A stretch of DNA of 64,000 nt from positions 248,001-312,000 of the forward strand of contig CANTFL010001360.1 in assembly GCA_947650285.1 (NCBI GenBank), given 5' to 3'. The stretch comes from Hyaloperonospora brassicae. Its lineage: Eukaryota; Oomycota; Peronosporomycetes; Peronosporales; Peronosporaceae. The position numbers were made by a program, and so were the translations under genes. Numbering within the stretch: position 1 is the first letter of the stretch; every line of letters begins with the position of its first letter. A model generated the notes under the pieces. It searched no databases, was not told where the DNA came from, and saw nothing but the letters and a program-made list of their open reading frames with translations. Of the stretch, positions 21,699 through 32,894 are shown one piece after another.

Positions 21699-23012
21699 AT
21701 GACTGGAGACGCAGATGCCAACACCACAGCACTCCCGCGCACAATCAGCGCGAGTTTAGTAGACCACGTGATGGATCAACACCTGATCCCTTGGGCGCTG
21801 TACGACTTGTCTGGAGCTCGAGCGCCGGACTCTCTCGAAACGATGCAGTACTACTTCCGGCGTTTCCGTGGGTTGCGCGGGAAGACTCTTGATGGCATCT
21901 CGTACGAGTCGCTCCAACGATCTTGGTGCGCGTTCATCCAGCGGTGGAACCGGATGCTTCAAGACGGAAGAAACTTTCAGCAGTGGCTGGCCAATCGCGA
22001 AGATATCCACGCCGATCATTCAATCGGTGTACTGCGCGAGAAGATCTACGAAAAAGCGTGGAACGTAGATCGACTCTGCTACGTTCACGTACACGAACCT
22101 TGTTACTCTTGTGACTTGATGCCTCGTCCAACTCGCGAGTCTTGGCAACGACACGTCGCTGAGTATTCACTAAGCGAGTATGAACAGCTCTGGATCGGAC
22201 GGTATAAGCGCAGCTTGATGGAGCGCAAGACTGCGGTAAATCGTGGCGCGTCACGCTGGCGACACCACTCGCGTTCTCGAGATCGTGGAGCCATGCGCTC
22301 GCCACGACGTTCTCGTTCGCGTGATCGTGGCGATATACGTTCGCCGCGACGTTCTCGTCGTTGCTATTCATCTCGTCGTCGTGGTGACGTTTCAACACGA
22401 CACCGTCGTCGTTCATCTCGTTCTCGCTCACCGCGAGAACACACAGGTCGTGGACCAAATCTGCACCAAGCGTATGCACGGACTCGTACGCCCGAACGAC
22501 GTCTGGAACGTCTCGAAGAAGCGAAGAACGCGGTTCCCACGTATCCTGCTCGGGTGGGAACCCGAGCCAACGTACACGATACTTGCGCGCAGTTAGAACC
22601 GCGCGCTCATGGTGTTCGCGACGAGGGTCCTCATGACCCAATAAGCGTTCCACAATCCAACGCTTCTGACCTTCCGCGTCCACAAGCGGTGGTGGGCCCT
22701 CGCGGTGATACTGCTGGCGTCCTGGTTGCCCAGGACGATGTAGATGCGGCCGTGAACAAGGCTGTTGATGCCCGGCTGGAAGCTAAAGCTGCCCTTTATC
22801 GAGCTGCGCGGGATGAGATAACAGCGAACGAGATCCGACAGTCGAACCGCGAGATGCTTGAACGGATGCGGAACCTGGAACGCCTGGTTCTTGGGCACGC
22901 GCAGACTGGGACGGAGCCGCGTCCGATGTCACCCGCGTGTCAAGCAAGGCGAGAGGGAAGGTCGACCTATGAGCCTTTGACTCCGAGGACGGAGCCAATT
23001 CGTGAAGTGTAG
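21699..23012 (+). CDS. Antisense accessory ORF of element B, RS-domain protein
   Basis: Intact frame of 437 codons on the strand opposite to pol. The ATG at 21699 is 75 bp inside the LTR and the stop is TAG 23010-23012. Parts by residue: an N-terminal globular region with SWCAFIQRW (about 75-83) and a Cys/His cluster ending HEPCYSC (about 131-138); an arginine/serine region with repeated SRSRDRG and RSPRRSRS (about 188-247) like splicing-factor RS domains; a Pro/Arg linker; and a coiled coil (about 346-398). It overlaps the chromodomain end of pol by about 1.08 kb. The minus-strand reading over the RS part is low-complexity, suggesting that this strand is the one coded there. No known family; RNA binding or nuclear targeting is only a guess from the RS domain. 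Confidence 0.65.
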   Translation: MTGDADANTTALPRTISASLVDHVMDQHLIPWALYDLSGARAPDSLETMQYYFRRFRGLRGKTLDGISYESLQRSWCAFIQRWNRMLQDGRNFQQWLANREDIHADHSIGVLREKIYEKAWNVDRLCYVHVHEPCYSCDLMPRPTRESWQRHVAEYSLSEYEQLWIGRYKRSLMERKTAVNRGASRWRHHSRSRDRGAMRSPRRSRSRDRGDIRSPRRSRRCYSSRRRGDVSTRHRRRSSRSRSPREHTGRGPNLHQAYARTRTPERRLERLEEAKNAVPTYPARVGTRANVHDTCAQLEPRAHGVRDEGPHDPISVPQSNASDLPRPQAVVGPRGDTAGVLVAQDDVDAAVNKAVDARLEAKAALYRAARDEITANEIRQSNREMLERMRNLERLVLGHAQTGTEPRPMSPACQARREGRSTYEPLTPRTEPIREV

Positions 23013-26000
23013 CTGGACGATACTCCTTGAGCCTCCCGACGTAAAACGTCGGATGAAGTCGCATTGACGAAGGGATGTCCAGCGTGTATGCGTCGCCGAT
23101 CGCCTTGAGTACCGTGAATGGTCCGATGAAACGTGGCGAAAGTTTGCTCGCGCCGAGATTGGTTACTGCTGAATCCCGTAGGCCTTCGGTCGATATCAAT
23201 ACACGATCACCCTTCTTGAATGTACTCGTGGTTCTTCTTCCACGTTTGTCTGCATTCGCTTTATGTTTTATGCACTGCAGATCGAAGAGTATCGCGTAGA
23301 AACCTCGTGATGGCTTGACGTTGGAGTATAAAATCTGACACAGCCATGTCATCAATTGGTCGCGCCGATTCAATCGGCGCGTAGTTGGCTTTAGGGTTTC
23401 GCATACCCGAAGAAGGGTCAATCAGCGTCTGTGCAGTCCATTGAGCTAGCGGGGCGCCACGTCCCGTGGCGTCAAAACAGAAGACTTCACTTTGGATTGG
23501 GTGACAACATTCGCGCTCAGATGCCGTGAGCTGCACTCGACCGTTATTTATCGTTATCACCCCCGACAGAGTGAAGCCACGAAGAGCCGTGGGTCGACCC
23601 ACGGCAAGAAGAGTAGGTACACTAGGATGACGGGCCGAATTTGCAAAAAATGGCGTCGACCCCATCGACGCGTGAACCGCGTTGTTGATTGCAAACTCCG
23701 CGAGTGGCAAAATTGCACTCCAACTCGTAAAGGAAGTTGCATAGCTTCGAAGACCATCTTCGAGGACACAATAACTCTCTCTGTTTGCCCATCCGTTTCC
23801 GGATGGTCTGCCGAAGACATTTGCAGCTTTGTGCCAAGCAACCCCAACAATGAAGTCCAAAAGGCAGATGTGAAACGAGGATCACGGTCCGAGACAATGT
23901 TGTCTGGTAGACCGTGATGGCGAAACACAGTGTTAATGAAGTGCACCGCGGTCTCAGTCGAGGTGATCGTTGCATGAACAGGCACCAGATGTGTCATTTT
24001 GCTGAATCTGTCCACAAAGACCAGAATACCCGTTCGGTCTTGGCCATCTGGTGTAAGACCGAAGATAAAGTCCATTGAGACAGAGCTCCAAGCCTGAGCT
24101 GCAATTGGCAGGGGTCGCAGCGGTGCCTGCGACGATGGAGATGGCTTCACGCGCTGACATATTTTGCAGGTGCGAGCCCAATTGCGAACCCAATTGTACA
24201 TGTGGGGCTAGAAGAAGTCACGCGAGACAGCCGCGAATAGCTTTTCGCGGCCCAGATGACCGCCAATCGGGGCGTCATGGTACTCGTGGATGATACGAGC
24301 ACGCAATTCCAAGTCATTCGCAATCACCGTTCGAAGTGCATCGAATTTATCGATGCTGTATAACAGCAAATCACCGTCCATACTGTATCGTTGAATGTGT
24401 TCACGCTTCGTTCGCGAAAGAGCTTCCAGTGCAGCATCTCCGGGAGCGCGCAGATAGGCAATAATGTCCGCGTAATCTGGATCGTTCGCGTAATCCGCGA
24501 CAATTTCATCGAAAAGGCATAACTCGGGTGTGACTCGAATTAGATTCAACGACACACACGTCGCTCATCGATCGTCTTCATCGTCGTCGTCAATTGCCTG
24601 ACGAATCAGTGCCATACGATAATCATAATCTGAACGTCGTGATAGTACGTCAGCTAGAATGTTAGTCTTGCGTGGCTTGTAGTGCACGACGAAGTTGTTC
24701 TCGGAGAAGAAATAGAGCCACCGTGCCATCCGTTGTGACAGGTGTGGGCTCTTCATTGCTGTTCGCAGCGATGCATGATCCGTATACAGGACGAACGTGC
24801 GTTCGCCCAGTAGGTGGACACGAAAATTGATGAGTGCGTAGCGCATCGCTAGCAGTTTCTTATCGTGAACCGGATAGTACTTCTCTGCCGGCTTCATCTG
24901 TCATGATTGGTAGCTCATGACTCTTTCACGGCCCTCACGATCAAACTGCATGAGGGCGCAACCAATTGCAAAGTCACTTGCATCACACACCACGTGAAAC
25001 GGCTTGGTGTCGTCAGGGAGTATCAACACTGGCGCCGACGCCAGGCTCTTCTTTACTGCGTCAAAGGCAGCTTGATGTTCAGGTCGCCACGACCACGTGG
25101 CGTCTTTATTCAGAAGTGACGACAGGGGCTGTATAGAACCGGCGTTATCCTTTGTGTACTTATGCAAGTAATTAGCTATACCGAGCCATTGACGCAACTC
25201 CGTAGGATTCTTGGGTGTGGGCCAAGAACAGATTGACGACACCTTCTCTGGATGGGCTCGAACACCCGATTTGCTCACGTAGCAGCCCAGCACCGGAATC
25301 TCCGGTGCACAGAATACGCACTTCTTCAAATTTGCATATAACTTGTTATCCCGCATGACTTGGAACACCTGCTAAGGTGTTGAAGGTGAACTTGGACAGC
25401 ACTGAGGTTGCCCTCAGTGCGACTGTGGACAAAAATGTCATCAAAGTAGCTAGGAGAAAAGTCTCGAAGCGGTCTCAACACTTGAGATACCATGCGATTG
25501 AAAGTGGCTGGTGCGTTCTTCAATCCTTGTGGCATCACCAGCCACTCCCATAGCATACCACTCGGGGTGCTCACCGCAGTGAGTGGTATGTCACTCTGTC
25601 GCATCAAGATCTGGTAGAATCCATCGGTCAGATTGATGGCGCTGACGATGACGCTACCTGGCATGGAGTTTAGAACCATGTCTTTTCTGGGGATAGGCGT
25701 TTGGGCAGGAATAGTAGCATCGTTGAGCTTGTTATACGCATGCACTATAGGCCAGCCTCCCGTAGCCTTCTTCGCGCAGAAGGTTGGACTCGAATGGGGT
25801 GAGACACTCTCACGCACATGCCCGGCCTTGTGACGACCTTCAAAGAATGCATCAATAGCCTCGACATGGTCTCGAGGCAACGGCCACTGGCGTGTCACAC
25901 AATATTTCGATCCTATCACGAGATCAATCTCGTGCCGCACGCCACGGTCGGCAGGGAGTTCAGCCGGAATCGTGTCCGGGAACACGCCGGCGTACTCTCG

Positions 26001-27470
26001 AGCAATGTCGTAGACAGGGTTACCGGACTCGCGCAGAGCCTCCCAAGATTTCGACGCAAATCTTTCTTCGTGCGCTGACTTTTGTTCAGCGCTTCGAGGG
26101 CGCATCATTCGCTCCTCATTCGCCTCATAGGTCACCTCGTTGGTGATCAGACATACTTGTTCGACCGTGCCTCCCTTAAGGTCGCGTAGAAAATGCTTCC
26201 AGGAGAGTCCTGGAAGGCTCGTAATCGATGACGCGTCGCGAGGTGGACTCGCGACCTCAATGTATTGGCGCCTTTGTAGACTCCCGTCCACGTACATAAT
26301 AGCGTGGATACATTCCAACACTGATTTCTCGTAGCTTGCGTCCCCATCTTGCTTCGAGTCCATGCTCGAAGCTAGCGAACCGCAGTCAGGTGTTAAATCC
26401 GCACCCCCATCTAGACGCTGGATGTCCTCATCCAGGACGTCGAAATCGCGCGACGGGAGTAGGCCATACTCGTCCGTCGACGCATGATGCGGGAGCCCCT
26501 GCTCGACTACGTCTTGCTCATGTGGGAACCTCTGTTCGACCACAGTGGGCGATAATGGGAACCCCTGTTCGACCATCATGTTTGCACGTGGGGACTCTTG
26601 TCCATCCACGTCATACTCGGTGGCGAGCCCCTTCTCGGCCACATCTTGCCCTTGTGGGATCCTATGCTCGACCACAATGGGTGCAGGTGGGAACACCTGT
26701 TCGTGTTCGACCACCGCTCTCTCGTGCGGAAACCTCTGTTCGACCGCGGCGTTTTCGCGCGGGAGCCACTGCTTGTCCACGTCGGAATCCTCGCTGCAAA
26801 GCGAGGAGACATCGTCACTCGTGCGTAGGGGCACGGAACAAGCGGTACAGAGAGGGCCATCGCTCACTCTGTGTACCGCCGGCGTCGTGGATGTACGGTC
26901 CACGACTGTAACGTTCGGCTAATCACTTAAAGACACCAAGAGATGGGTGAACACTTCGCTGACGTCGAACTTGCTTCGACGTCTCACTGATCTGGCTAAC
27001 CAGTCGATCTGGGGATTGTATCGTGCCAACCATGGTATGCCCAGGATGCAATCGAATGAACAATTCATCTCAATCACCAAGAAATTGTCGTTGCCGCGAA
27101 AGCCGTCAAACGTGTACGGCAACGACACTTCGCGCCGCGATACGCGGCGTGGTTTCCCGTCAGCGAGCTTGACAACAACTTGGCCAGGTCGCTCGTGGAC
27201 TTGGATGCTAGGTGGCAGCATTTACACGCAGGATTTACGAGAGAAATTGTTTGTCGCTCCTGATTTCAGGAGCGCTCGTAGAGGTCGCCGGTTACCGGCG
27301 ACATGTAGATTAACAATTATCAGGCGTGAATAACCACTCGTGGTGGTGGCATTTGACCGTGCACGCAGAACTGATGGGCTGGGAGGTCGTACTGCCACTG
27401 GTGGACCCGGACCTCCCTTCAAACCAGTAGGGCTCCCTGCACCTACTGGTCTCGTCCGTTTTTTGGACAA
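21934..27470 (-). pseudogene. pol: Element B pol: protease to chromodomain, broken
   Basis: Reading on the minus strand: protease start LRALLKSGATNNF (about 27280-27240) with Lys in place of the catalytic Asp, then IVLDC-type fold FLVIEMNCSFDCILGIPWL; a linker with nine 11-residue repeats (26768-26466); RT open from 26903 to 25326 with [17 protein letters not shown] and [10 protein letters not shown]; RNase H with VVCDASDFAIGCAL, HDKKLLAMRYAL and YTDHASLRTA; integrase zinc region GGHLGREKLF...CKICQRV; core with MDFIFGLTPD, DRDPRF and DHPETDGQTERV; C-terminal RFIGPFTVLKAIGDAYTL; chromodomain RWIVERLLGHEDPRREHH and WLGFPPEQDTWEPRSS (about 22650-22500). Several frame changes and stops separate these blocks, so the copy is inactive although its LTRs are similar. 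Confidence 0.92.
26466..26768 (-). repeat. Nine tandem 11-residue (33-bp) repeats in element B linker
   Basis: Units such as [33 protein letters not shown] and [11 protein letters not shown] follow one another, one with a two-residue insertion. The pattern is [hydrophobic]-P-x4-[VI]-V-E-[QH]. They lie between protease and RT. Confidence 0.85.
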
Positions 27471-28492
27471 GTTAGCGGAGCACCTCCCTCATGATGGGTG
27501 TCCGTCGTATGTACTGACTTCGGTGCTGGCGCGCGGCATTCAGCCGCGCGATGTCCCGGCTTTCGGCATCGAAAGCAGATCGTCTGACGTCCGCTACGGA
27601 CGTCGCCCTTGTAGGACGTAGCGCGTCGTCGGTCACCCGACGACTTAATTACATCGATCTCCATAGATTCGGGCCCGCTGATCTGACAGCGGTAACAACC
27701 GAAGGCTTGGTATAGGCCTTAGTGACTCTGAAGTCCCCACAGAGGGCGATAGAGAAATCCTCCTCCAACGTGGCAGGCTCCGCGCGTTTCAGCGATAGAC
27801 GAGTATGCCCTTCACGCATGCCATCGACAAACACGTTCACTTTTGTGTACATGTCCATGGGATGTGTGATAATGCACTACCCCAGATGTCGAGCCCATCT
27901 GTACGTAGTCGCGCATGGACATCTTACCCTGTCGCAAGGACAGGAACCTTGAACGCACCAACTTCTCTTCCTGTGGCGGCTCGAAGGCAAGCCGAAGGTC
28001 ACTCTGTATGGCTTCCAGAGTGGGGAACGCGTACTCGTCCACAACGAGTTTACCCAAGGCCCACTCCTTGGCTTTCCCAGCGAGACGGGAAAGGAGGAAG
28101 TTGACGTTCGCTTGAGGAGACTCGAGAAGTCTCGAGGCGATAGCAATGTTAACTTTTCGGAACCAACGCGACAACGATAAGCGTTCTTTTCCTTCGCCAG
28201 AGTGGACGGAGGTCTCTTTCTTCACGGCATCGTTCCGTGAAGTCCGAGAGGGAGTTAAACCTCACCGATTGGATTCGGCGGGCTCGCGAGCCATGTAGTC
28301 GTGTATGGCGAGACGCTGTCGATCAGGAGTCGCTAATTTCATCAGCGACACAACGAATGCCTCTTCAGATATCGCCGCGAGGCGATTTAGGGCATCTTAC
28401 TCAACACCAGTGAGATAAGAAAAAGTCGCGTGCTCCAGACTCACGTCTGGAGCGTCAAAGTACGACGAATCGCTCATTCCAAACTCGGGCAT
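27443..28492 (-). pseudogene. gag: Element B gag
   Basis: The ATG at 28492 is 26 bp from the LTR edge and begins MPEFGMSDSS. The core is [35 protein letters not shown] and [20 protein letters not shown], the usual gypsy Gag pattern; a second segment has [15 protein letters not shown] (27858-27649). A nucleocapsid knuckle reads CFRCRKPGHRAAEC (C-x2-C-x4-H-x4-C, about 27580-27540). There are stops near 28395 and 28280 and a frame change near 27850. Confidence 0.88.
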
Positions 28493-28518
28493 GGGAAGGA
28501 CTACTAAGTGCTACCAGG

Positions 28519-28840
28519 TGTAACGGGGCCAGAATAACCCGTTACTTAACTTACACTATTGTTTTGAGGAAGCTCAAAACCCAAGTCTTTGGTGTTTAGT
28601 ATTTTTAACTCTGTTTATATTTTTGTCTTTTAAATCATCCTAAGTACGAATGGTTCCCTTGGACTCATGGGAACCACTCAATCTACGTGCCTATATCTTA
28701 CTGGCTAATAATGGTGCTGAGCCAATTAAACCAGCTAAAAGATGCGACGTGCTACTTTCGCTACTTCGAAAGTAACACCCCTACTTAAGTAACATGTAAA
28801 CTTATTCAAAACTACTTATGTAACGGGGTGGCCCATTACA
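28519..28840 (-). repeat. 5' LTR of element B
   Basis: 322 bp, about 97.5% equal to the 3' copy. On the minus strand it is followed by the primer-binding site CCTGGTAGCACTT (28518-28506). Confidence 0.95.
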
Positions 28841-28845
28841 AAAGT

Positions 28846-29217
28846 GATGTTGTCGAAATATGATCTATAAGGGTAATATCCGATGAGGGATCCAGTTTTT
28901 GGTTGAATACCGTGTACATCAACCAATTTAACGACCAATTGCTGCTGGACGCGCGCAATGGGTGGTGGACAGAAGACCCACATGTGAGACAGTAGTTAAA
29001 TATAGTTAGATTAATACGAAGGTTGATTTAGTAAGAAGCATAACTATATTAAATAACAGTTCTACTTTTCCCTCTAAGACAGAGCTATCGGGTTCTGTAT
29101 TGTCTCGGCCGCGCTTCCTCAAGTCACGTGTACGTGACGTCGGGCGTACGGACCCTTGTATTGTTATCAATACAAAACACTTGCTCAGTTATCTGAGCAA
29201 GAGCGTGCCCCGCTACA
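28846..29217 (+). repeat. Solo LTR, right part
   Basis: Continues from 21301 after the AAAGT duplication of element B and ends CCCCGCTACA, followed by GCGGA. It contains ACGCGCGCAATGGGTGG (about 28952-28968), a block also seen in reverse in the element D LTRs, so the two families are related. Confidence 0.85.
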
Positions 29218-29222
29218 GCGGA

Positions 29223-32114
29223 AGCCTACAGCCGTTAACGCTTTCTTATGGAATGGTCGAGCTCATAGTTGTCTTCTGTAATTCATCATCATCGACAGAA
29301 GCAAAATCATGTCTACAACACTTAAAACGTAAGAAGTTTAAATAGAATGCTGGGTCCAGCTGGATGACGGCGTAACGCCAACAGGCGTATCGCCAAAGAC
29401 AACTGGCGTGGTGATCACAGGAAATTCACGTGCACACAGCTGAGGCGGCGGCTATGCTTAGAGCTCAATCGAGTACATTTTAGGGTCAACATCTCACTCT
29501 GAGTGCTTCTACTATGTCGTACTGGAGCACGGGATCTTGGCAGCACGCTGGCGAGTCTATCCTCTCAACACCTCAGTCTGATGTGAACGCGAAGATCCGG
29601 CATAATCAACACTGGTATATCAGGGCGGTATTTGTCTACATTAGTGATGTCGTCCTCTTCAGTCTGAAAGAACCAACATAACGGTTTGATCGTTGGTTTT
29701 TTAATGATTTATCCACTGAAATTATATCCCCGTTCGCCACGATTCTCGCTGAATCCTTCAACTGTGTTCAGAGTCCCATCATTGATCGATATGTGCATCG
29801 ACGTGCCAACAGGTCGGAAAGTCCAGCCTTCAACGCCGTCATTGATATTACTGGCTTAGAAGATGCGAGATTATTGCGCGACCATACACATGAAGGCGAA
29901 TATGACGACTTTGAGGGCCATTTTACATACTGGGTGGGTGAACGCGCCAGTCGTATTGACTAGTTCCATGTCCCTGCCACATGGTCAGACAGCTTCTAGT
30001 GGGTGAAGACGCGTATCCCGTCTAATCCGTCAGATCATCAGGATGTGGTTTTCTGCTTGTGCGACCCGTGCATGCCTCGATGGCAAGCCGGTCGTTACCC
30101 GGTGGTGAATCCTATTTAGCATCACATCCTGAACAATTATTTACTGAATTGTCCGAGGGCATGGACGGCATGGCGACTGGTCAAGCTAACACTGCACTGA
30201 CTTGGGATTGGAAGTGGAGGAATGTAAACGCTGCATTCTTCGAGTCAGTAAGCGGGTGAAGCAACGCCGGGCACGGCTCCGGCTCAAATCGCGGCGAAGT
30301 TTTCGACGGCAACTGCTGAATCTCCCACAATGTATACTTGCTAACATGGAAAATTTTAGACAGGAACACCTAGTGCGCCTTGGTCAACGTCTCATCTGGT
30401 CCACAGATCGCCTCCGTTCGGTTTTTTCGTAAAGTTGCCGACTGTGGACGCTTCAGCATGTCACGACGATATCGCAGCGTCATGTGATGGTATGTAACCG
30501 CAATATGACTTAAACCGATAATTTTGCATCAGAATGGTCCACTATTATCGGTGTTGTCCACTGAAGCAATCCTCTGGACGGATTAGCAGAGGTCATCGAG
30601 CGCTTTGCGACAATTCCAATAGACCGCATCCTCTCAACGGAGGCCAATATAGGCTTTTAGCCGATATCGCGGAAGCGGACATTCTCTTGGCAATTACCGG
30701 ACGTGGACAGCACAAAACAGCTGGTCTAAATGGTCTAAACAATGATTTTTATTAAGATACGTCAGCCCCGCTTGTTCCAGCGCTTGTTAGGGTCAGTAAC
30801 AAAATGTTGGCAGGAGCAGATCTCCCGCCTTCTTATATGGAAGCCCTTACCATCCCTCTGAGAAAAAAGGCGATTCAGTGGATGCGGTAGATTATCGGCC
30901 TATTTCAGTACTCCAAACAAGCTACAATCTTTTGCAAAGGTGCTAGCAACACGATTAGAACGCGTCCTACCCTTATGGTGATTCTCGGAAAGGCTTCGTG
31001 CAGTTCAGACTGATGTTAAAATTAGTGATGATGATGCTCTCGCAGTTTGCTACGGCTACTACGGAAAAAGCGATGGAAGCCACTGAAAGTCGGGTCATTC
31101 CGTTTGCGGAATTTTCGTAAGGCATACGACACTGTTGACAGGGAATTTCTCTACGGGGATCTATGGAAATTTGGATTCAAAACACGATAGATTCAGCTTA
31201 TTCTTCGGCTGTATATAGGAACCACGGATTCATTTCTTGTAAATGGAGACAAGTACGAACAGTTCTCGGTGGTATAGAGAATTTGGCAGGAATGTTTGCT
31301 AGCCTCACTGCTTCTTCTTCTCGTAGTGGAGTTCTGAGGCATATCAATCCAGCAATTGACCACCTTGCGAGGCCTTCCTGCCCGAGAGGTAGCGGGGGCA
31401 ACGCACATGTTTTCAGCGTTTGTCGACGATTCGACGATATTTATAGAGAAAGCGGGTCGGATCGATATGGCGTTGGGACTATTTCCTTGTTTTGGTGCCA
31501 TATCTGGTATAGTCGTTCAGCTTGACAAGTGAAAGCTAATTTTTATGAACACGGGGTTGAGGATGCCAGAATATCGGGGCGTACCGGTCCTTCAAGCGAG
31601 GGACACCGTTCGGTGCTTGGGGTATGAGGTTGGTACCGGCGGCTTTCAGCATCGCAATCGGGCGCTTAGGATCCATTAGCTACAACGGCGGTTGCTCACG
31701 GCTTCGACGATTGCGACAAGTGTGGAAAATTGGGTGCCGATTCTCAACTAAATCATTTTCCCGTCCATACTATTCACGGCGGCAGTTTTCGACATCTCGA
31801 AATGGGTGCACGAGGACGTAAGCAATTTGTACAAACAATTTATATGGGCGCATGCTACAACAGTGGAAGCCGGAAGACACAAGATTAATTTGGGCCTGCT
31901 CTACACTTCGAAGAAAGCTGGGGGTGTAGGGCTGGTACCGTTTGAGGTCACCATTATAACAAAGCGTCCTGAATACGATCTACAGTGGCTCACGCAAAAC
32001 TACAACAAGTATTTTGAATCGTGGCGCTTCAGCGCTTATCGTGTACGCCAAAAACTTCTGTATCGGTACTGCATGGACAGCTTCGGCCTGAAAGATGGGC
32101 AACCTGTCCAGTAA
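29223..32114 (+). pseudogene. pol: LINE ORF2: endonuclease and reverse transcriptase, broken
   Basis: The first codons finish the frame coming from 21200 and stop at about 29279. Endonuclease (exonuclease-endonuclease-phosphatase type) sequence is readable at about 29660-30060: FNCVQSPIIDR (from a GDFN-type motif), TYWVGERASRID and the catalytic-His motif SDHQDV. Reverse transcriptase follows: KTAGLNGLNNDFY (30717-30755), IPLRKK, FRKAYDTVDREFLYGDLWKFGF near 31110-31185 with one frame change, and the active-site box FVDDSTIFI at 31419-31445. Thumb-like sequence continues to 32114 (ARIRTV-like region lost, HKINLGLLYTSKKAGGVGL at 31880-31936). Stops and shifts are frequent. It would nick target DNA and prime cDNA synthesis there. 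Confidence 0.8.
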
Positions 32115-32239
32115 CGCCATCCAAGGATTCCTTTGTGCCAGATCTTGACCTACTCCTACAACCTACGACCGAGTATTCTGAATGCTTGTGGGATCGAGTG
32201 CGTACGCACGCTTCGACCTTGCTACCATGAGAAAATAGC

Positions 32240-32380
32240 TGTAGGGACGGGGTGGGGATTGAGTTTTATCGTATGCATCTGCTTTTCCCGAAGCATCTGC
32301 GTCCCACAACCCTAGTTGACCGCGGATGGGTTTTATCGAATGCATCTGCGTTTTCCGAAGATTGCGTCCCGCAATGACGG
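32240..32380 (+). repeat. Two imperfect tandem copies of a ~70-bp unit
   Basis: Both copies contain TTTTATCG, A/TATGCATCTGC, TTTTCC/CCGAAG and GCGTCCC in the same order. It lies in the LINE tail next to the left edge of element D and may be a duplication made after the LINE died. Confidence 0.65.
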
Positions 32381-32414
32381 AACACACCCTTGCGTGAATT
32401 TATCGCAAGGGTTT

Positions 32415-32764
32415 TGAGTGCCCCGACAGACGTACACGTGGCAAGCGAGGAAGCGTAGGTAGGGTAAAAGCTGAACTGATATATTAATATAATTCAGTCT
32501 TTTGACCACTGTCTCTCTGATTGACTTAACATAATTATACTAATATAACTGAGTATATGGTGACGTCTCGTCACCACTCATTGCGCGCGTCTTGCGGAGA
32601 TTGATGGGTTGATATCATCAAGATATCAATTAATGAACAGACTCTTTGGTCGACCCTTCAATATCACCACTTTGGTGATATTGCTAAAAGAATATTTGAC
32701 TTCATATTCTTTATTGTCACTTTCTTTAAAGTGACAATTCTATGTAACGGGCTGCTCCTTTATA
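32415..32764 (-). repeat. 3' LTR of element D, truncated
   Basis: Aligns with 40819-41184 (TATTAATATAAT, ATTATACTAAT, TTGCGCGCGTCT, GGTTGATATCATCA, CAATATCACCA, TTAAAAGAATATT), but similarity stops near 32415 and the expected TGTAACGGGGC start is absent. Confidence 0.8.
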
Positions 32765-32894
32765 TCACCCCCCTTAACTGATAGTCACCGTGTGACTATC
32801 GAAAATATGGCGGCCACCCGTTGGCCATTATTGAGACAGGGAGCACTTGTTGGGTCCATACCATTCACTTTCCGCTTGACCTCGCATAGTTAAC

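Larger units (their letters stand above)
21302..28840 (-). mobile_element. Ty3/gypsy chromodomain element B
   Basis: A complete 7.54-kb insertion on the minus strand with two 322-bp LTRs that differ at about eight positions, exact AAAGT duplications, gag, pol and a 437-codon intact frame on the opposite strand. It lies inside the solo LTR, so it is younger than that LTR and than the LINE. Confidence 0.95.
9300..32420 (+). mobile_element. Degenerate LINE retrotransposon, split by nested insertions
   Basis: The pieces are 9300-13485, 21070-21200 and 29223 to about 32400, in all about 7.5 kb once the LTR elements are left out. ORF1 has a CCHC knuckle (11040-11081); ORF2 has an endonuclease tail (SDHQDV at about 30028-30047) and a reverse transcriptase with FVDD (31419-31430). 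Two interruptions have exact 5-bp target duplications (GATCG, GCGGA), and one reading frame stays open across both junctions. The 5' end is not defined. The 3' end is lost near the edge of element D; no poly(A) tail is seen. Confidence 0.8.

Noticed and set aside
32343..32415. Full left LTR edge of element D
   Set aside because: The 75 bases expected to hold the TGTAACGGGGC start do not match the right LTR, so I did not extend the LTR to them.
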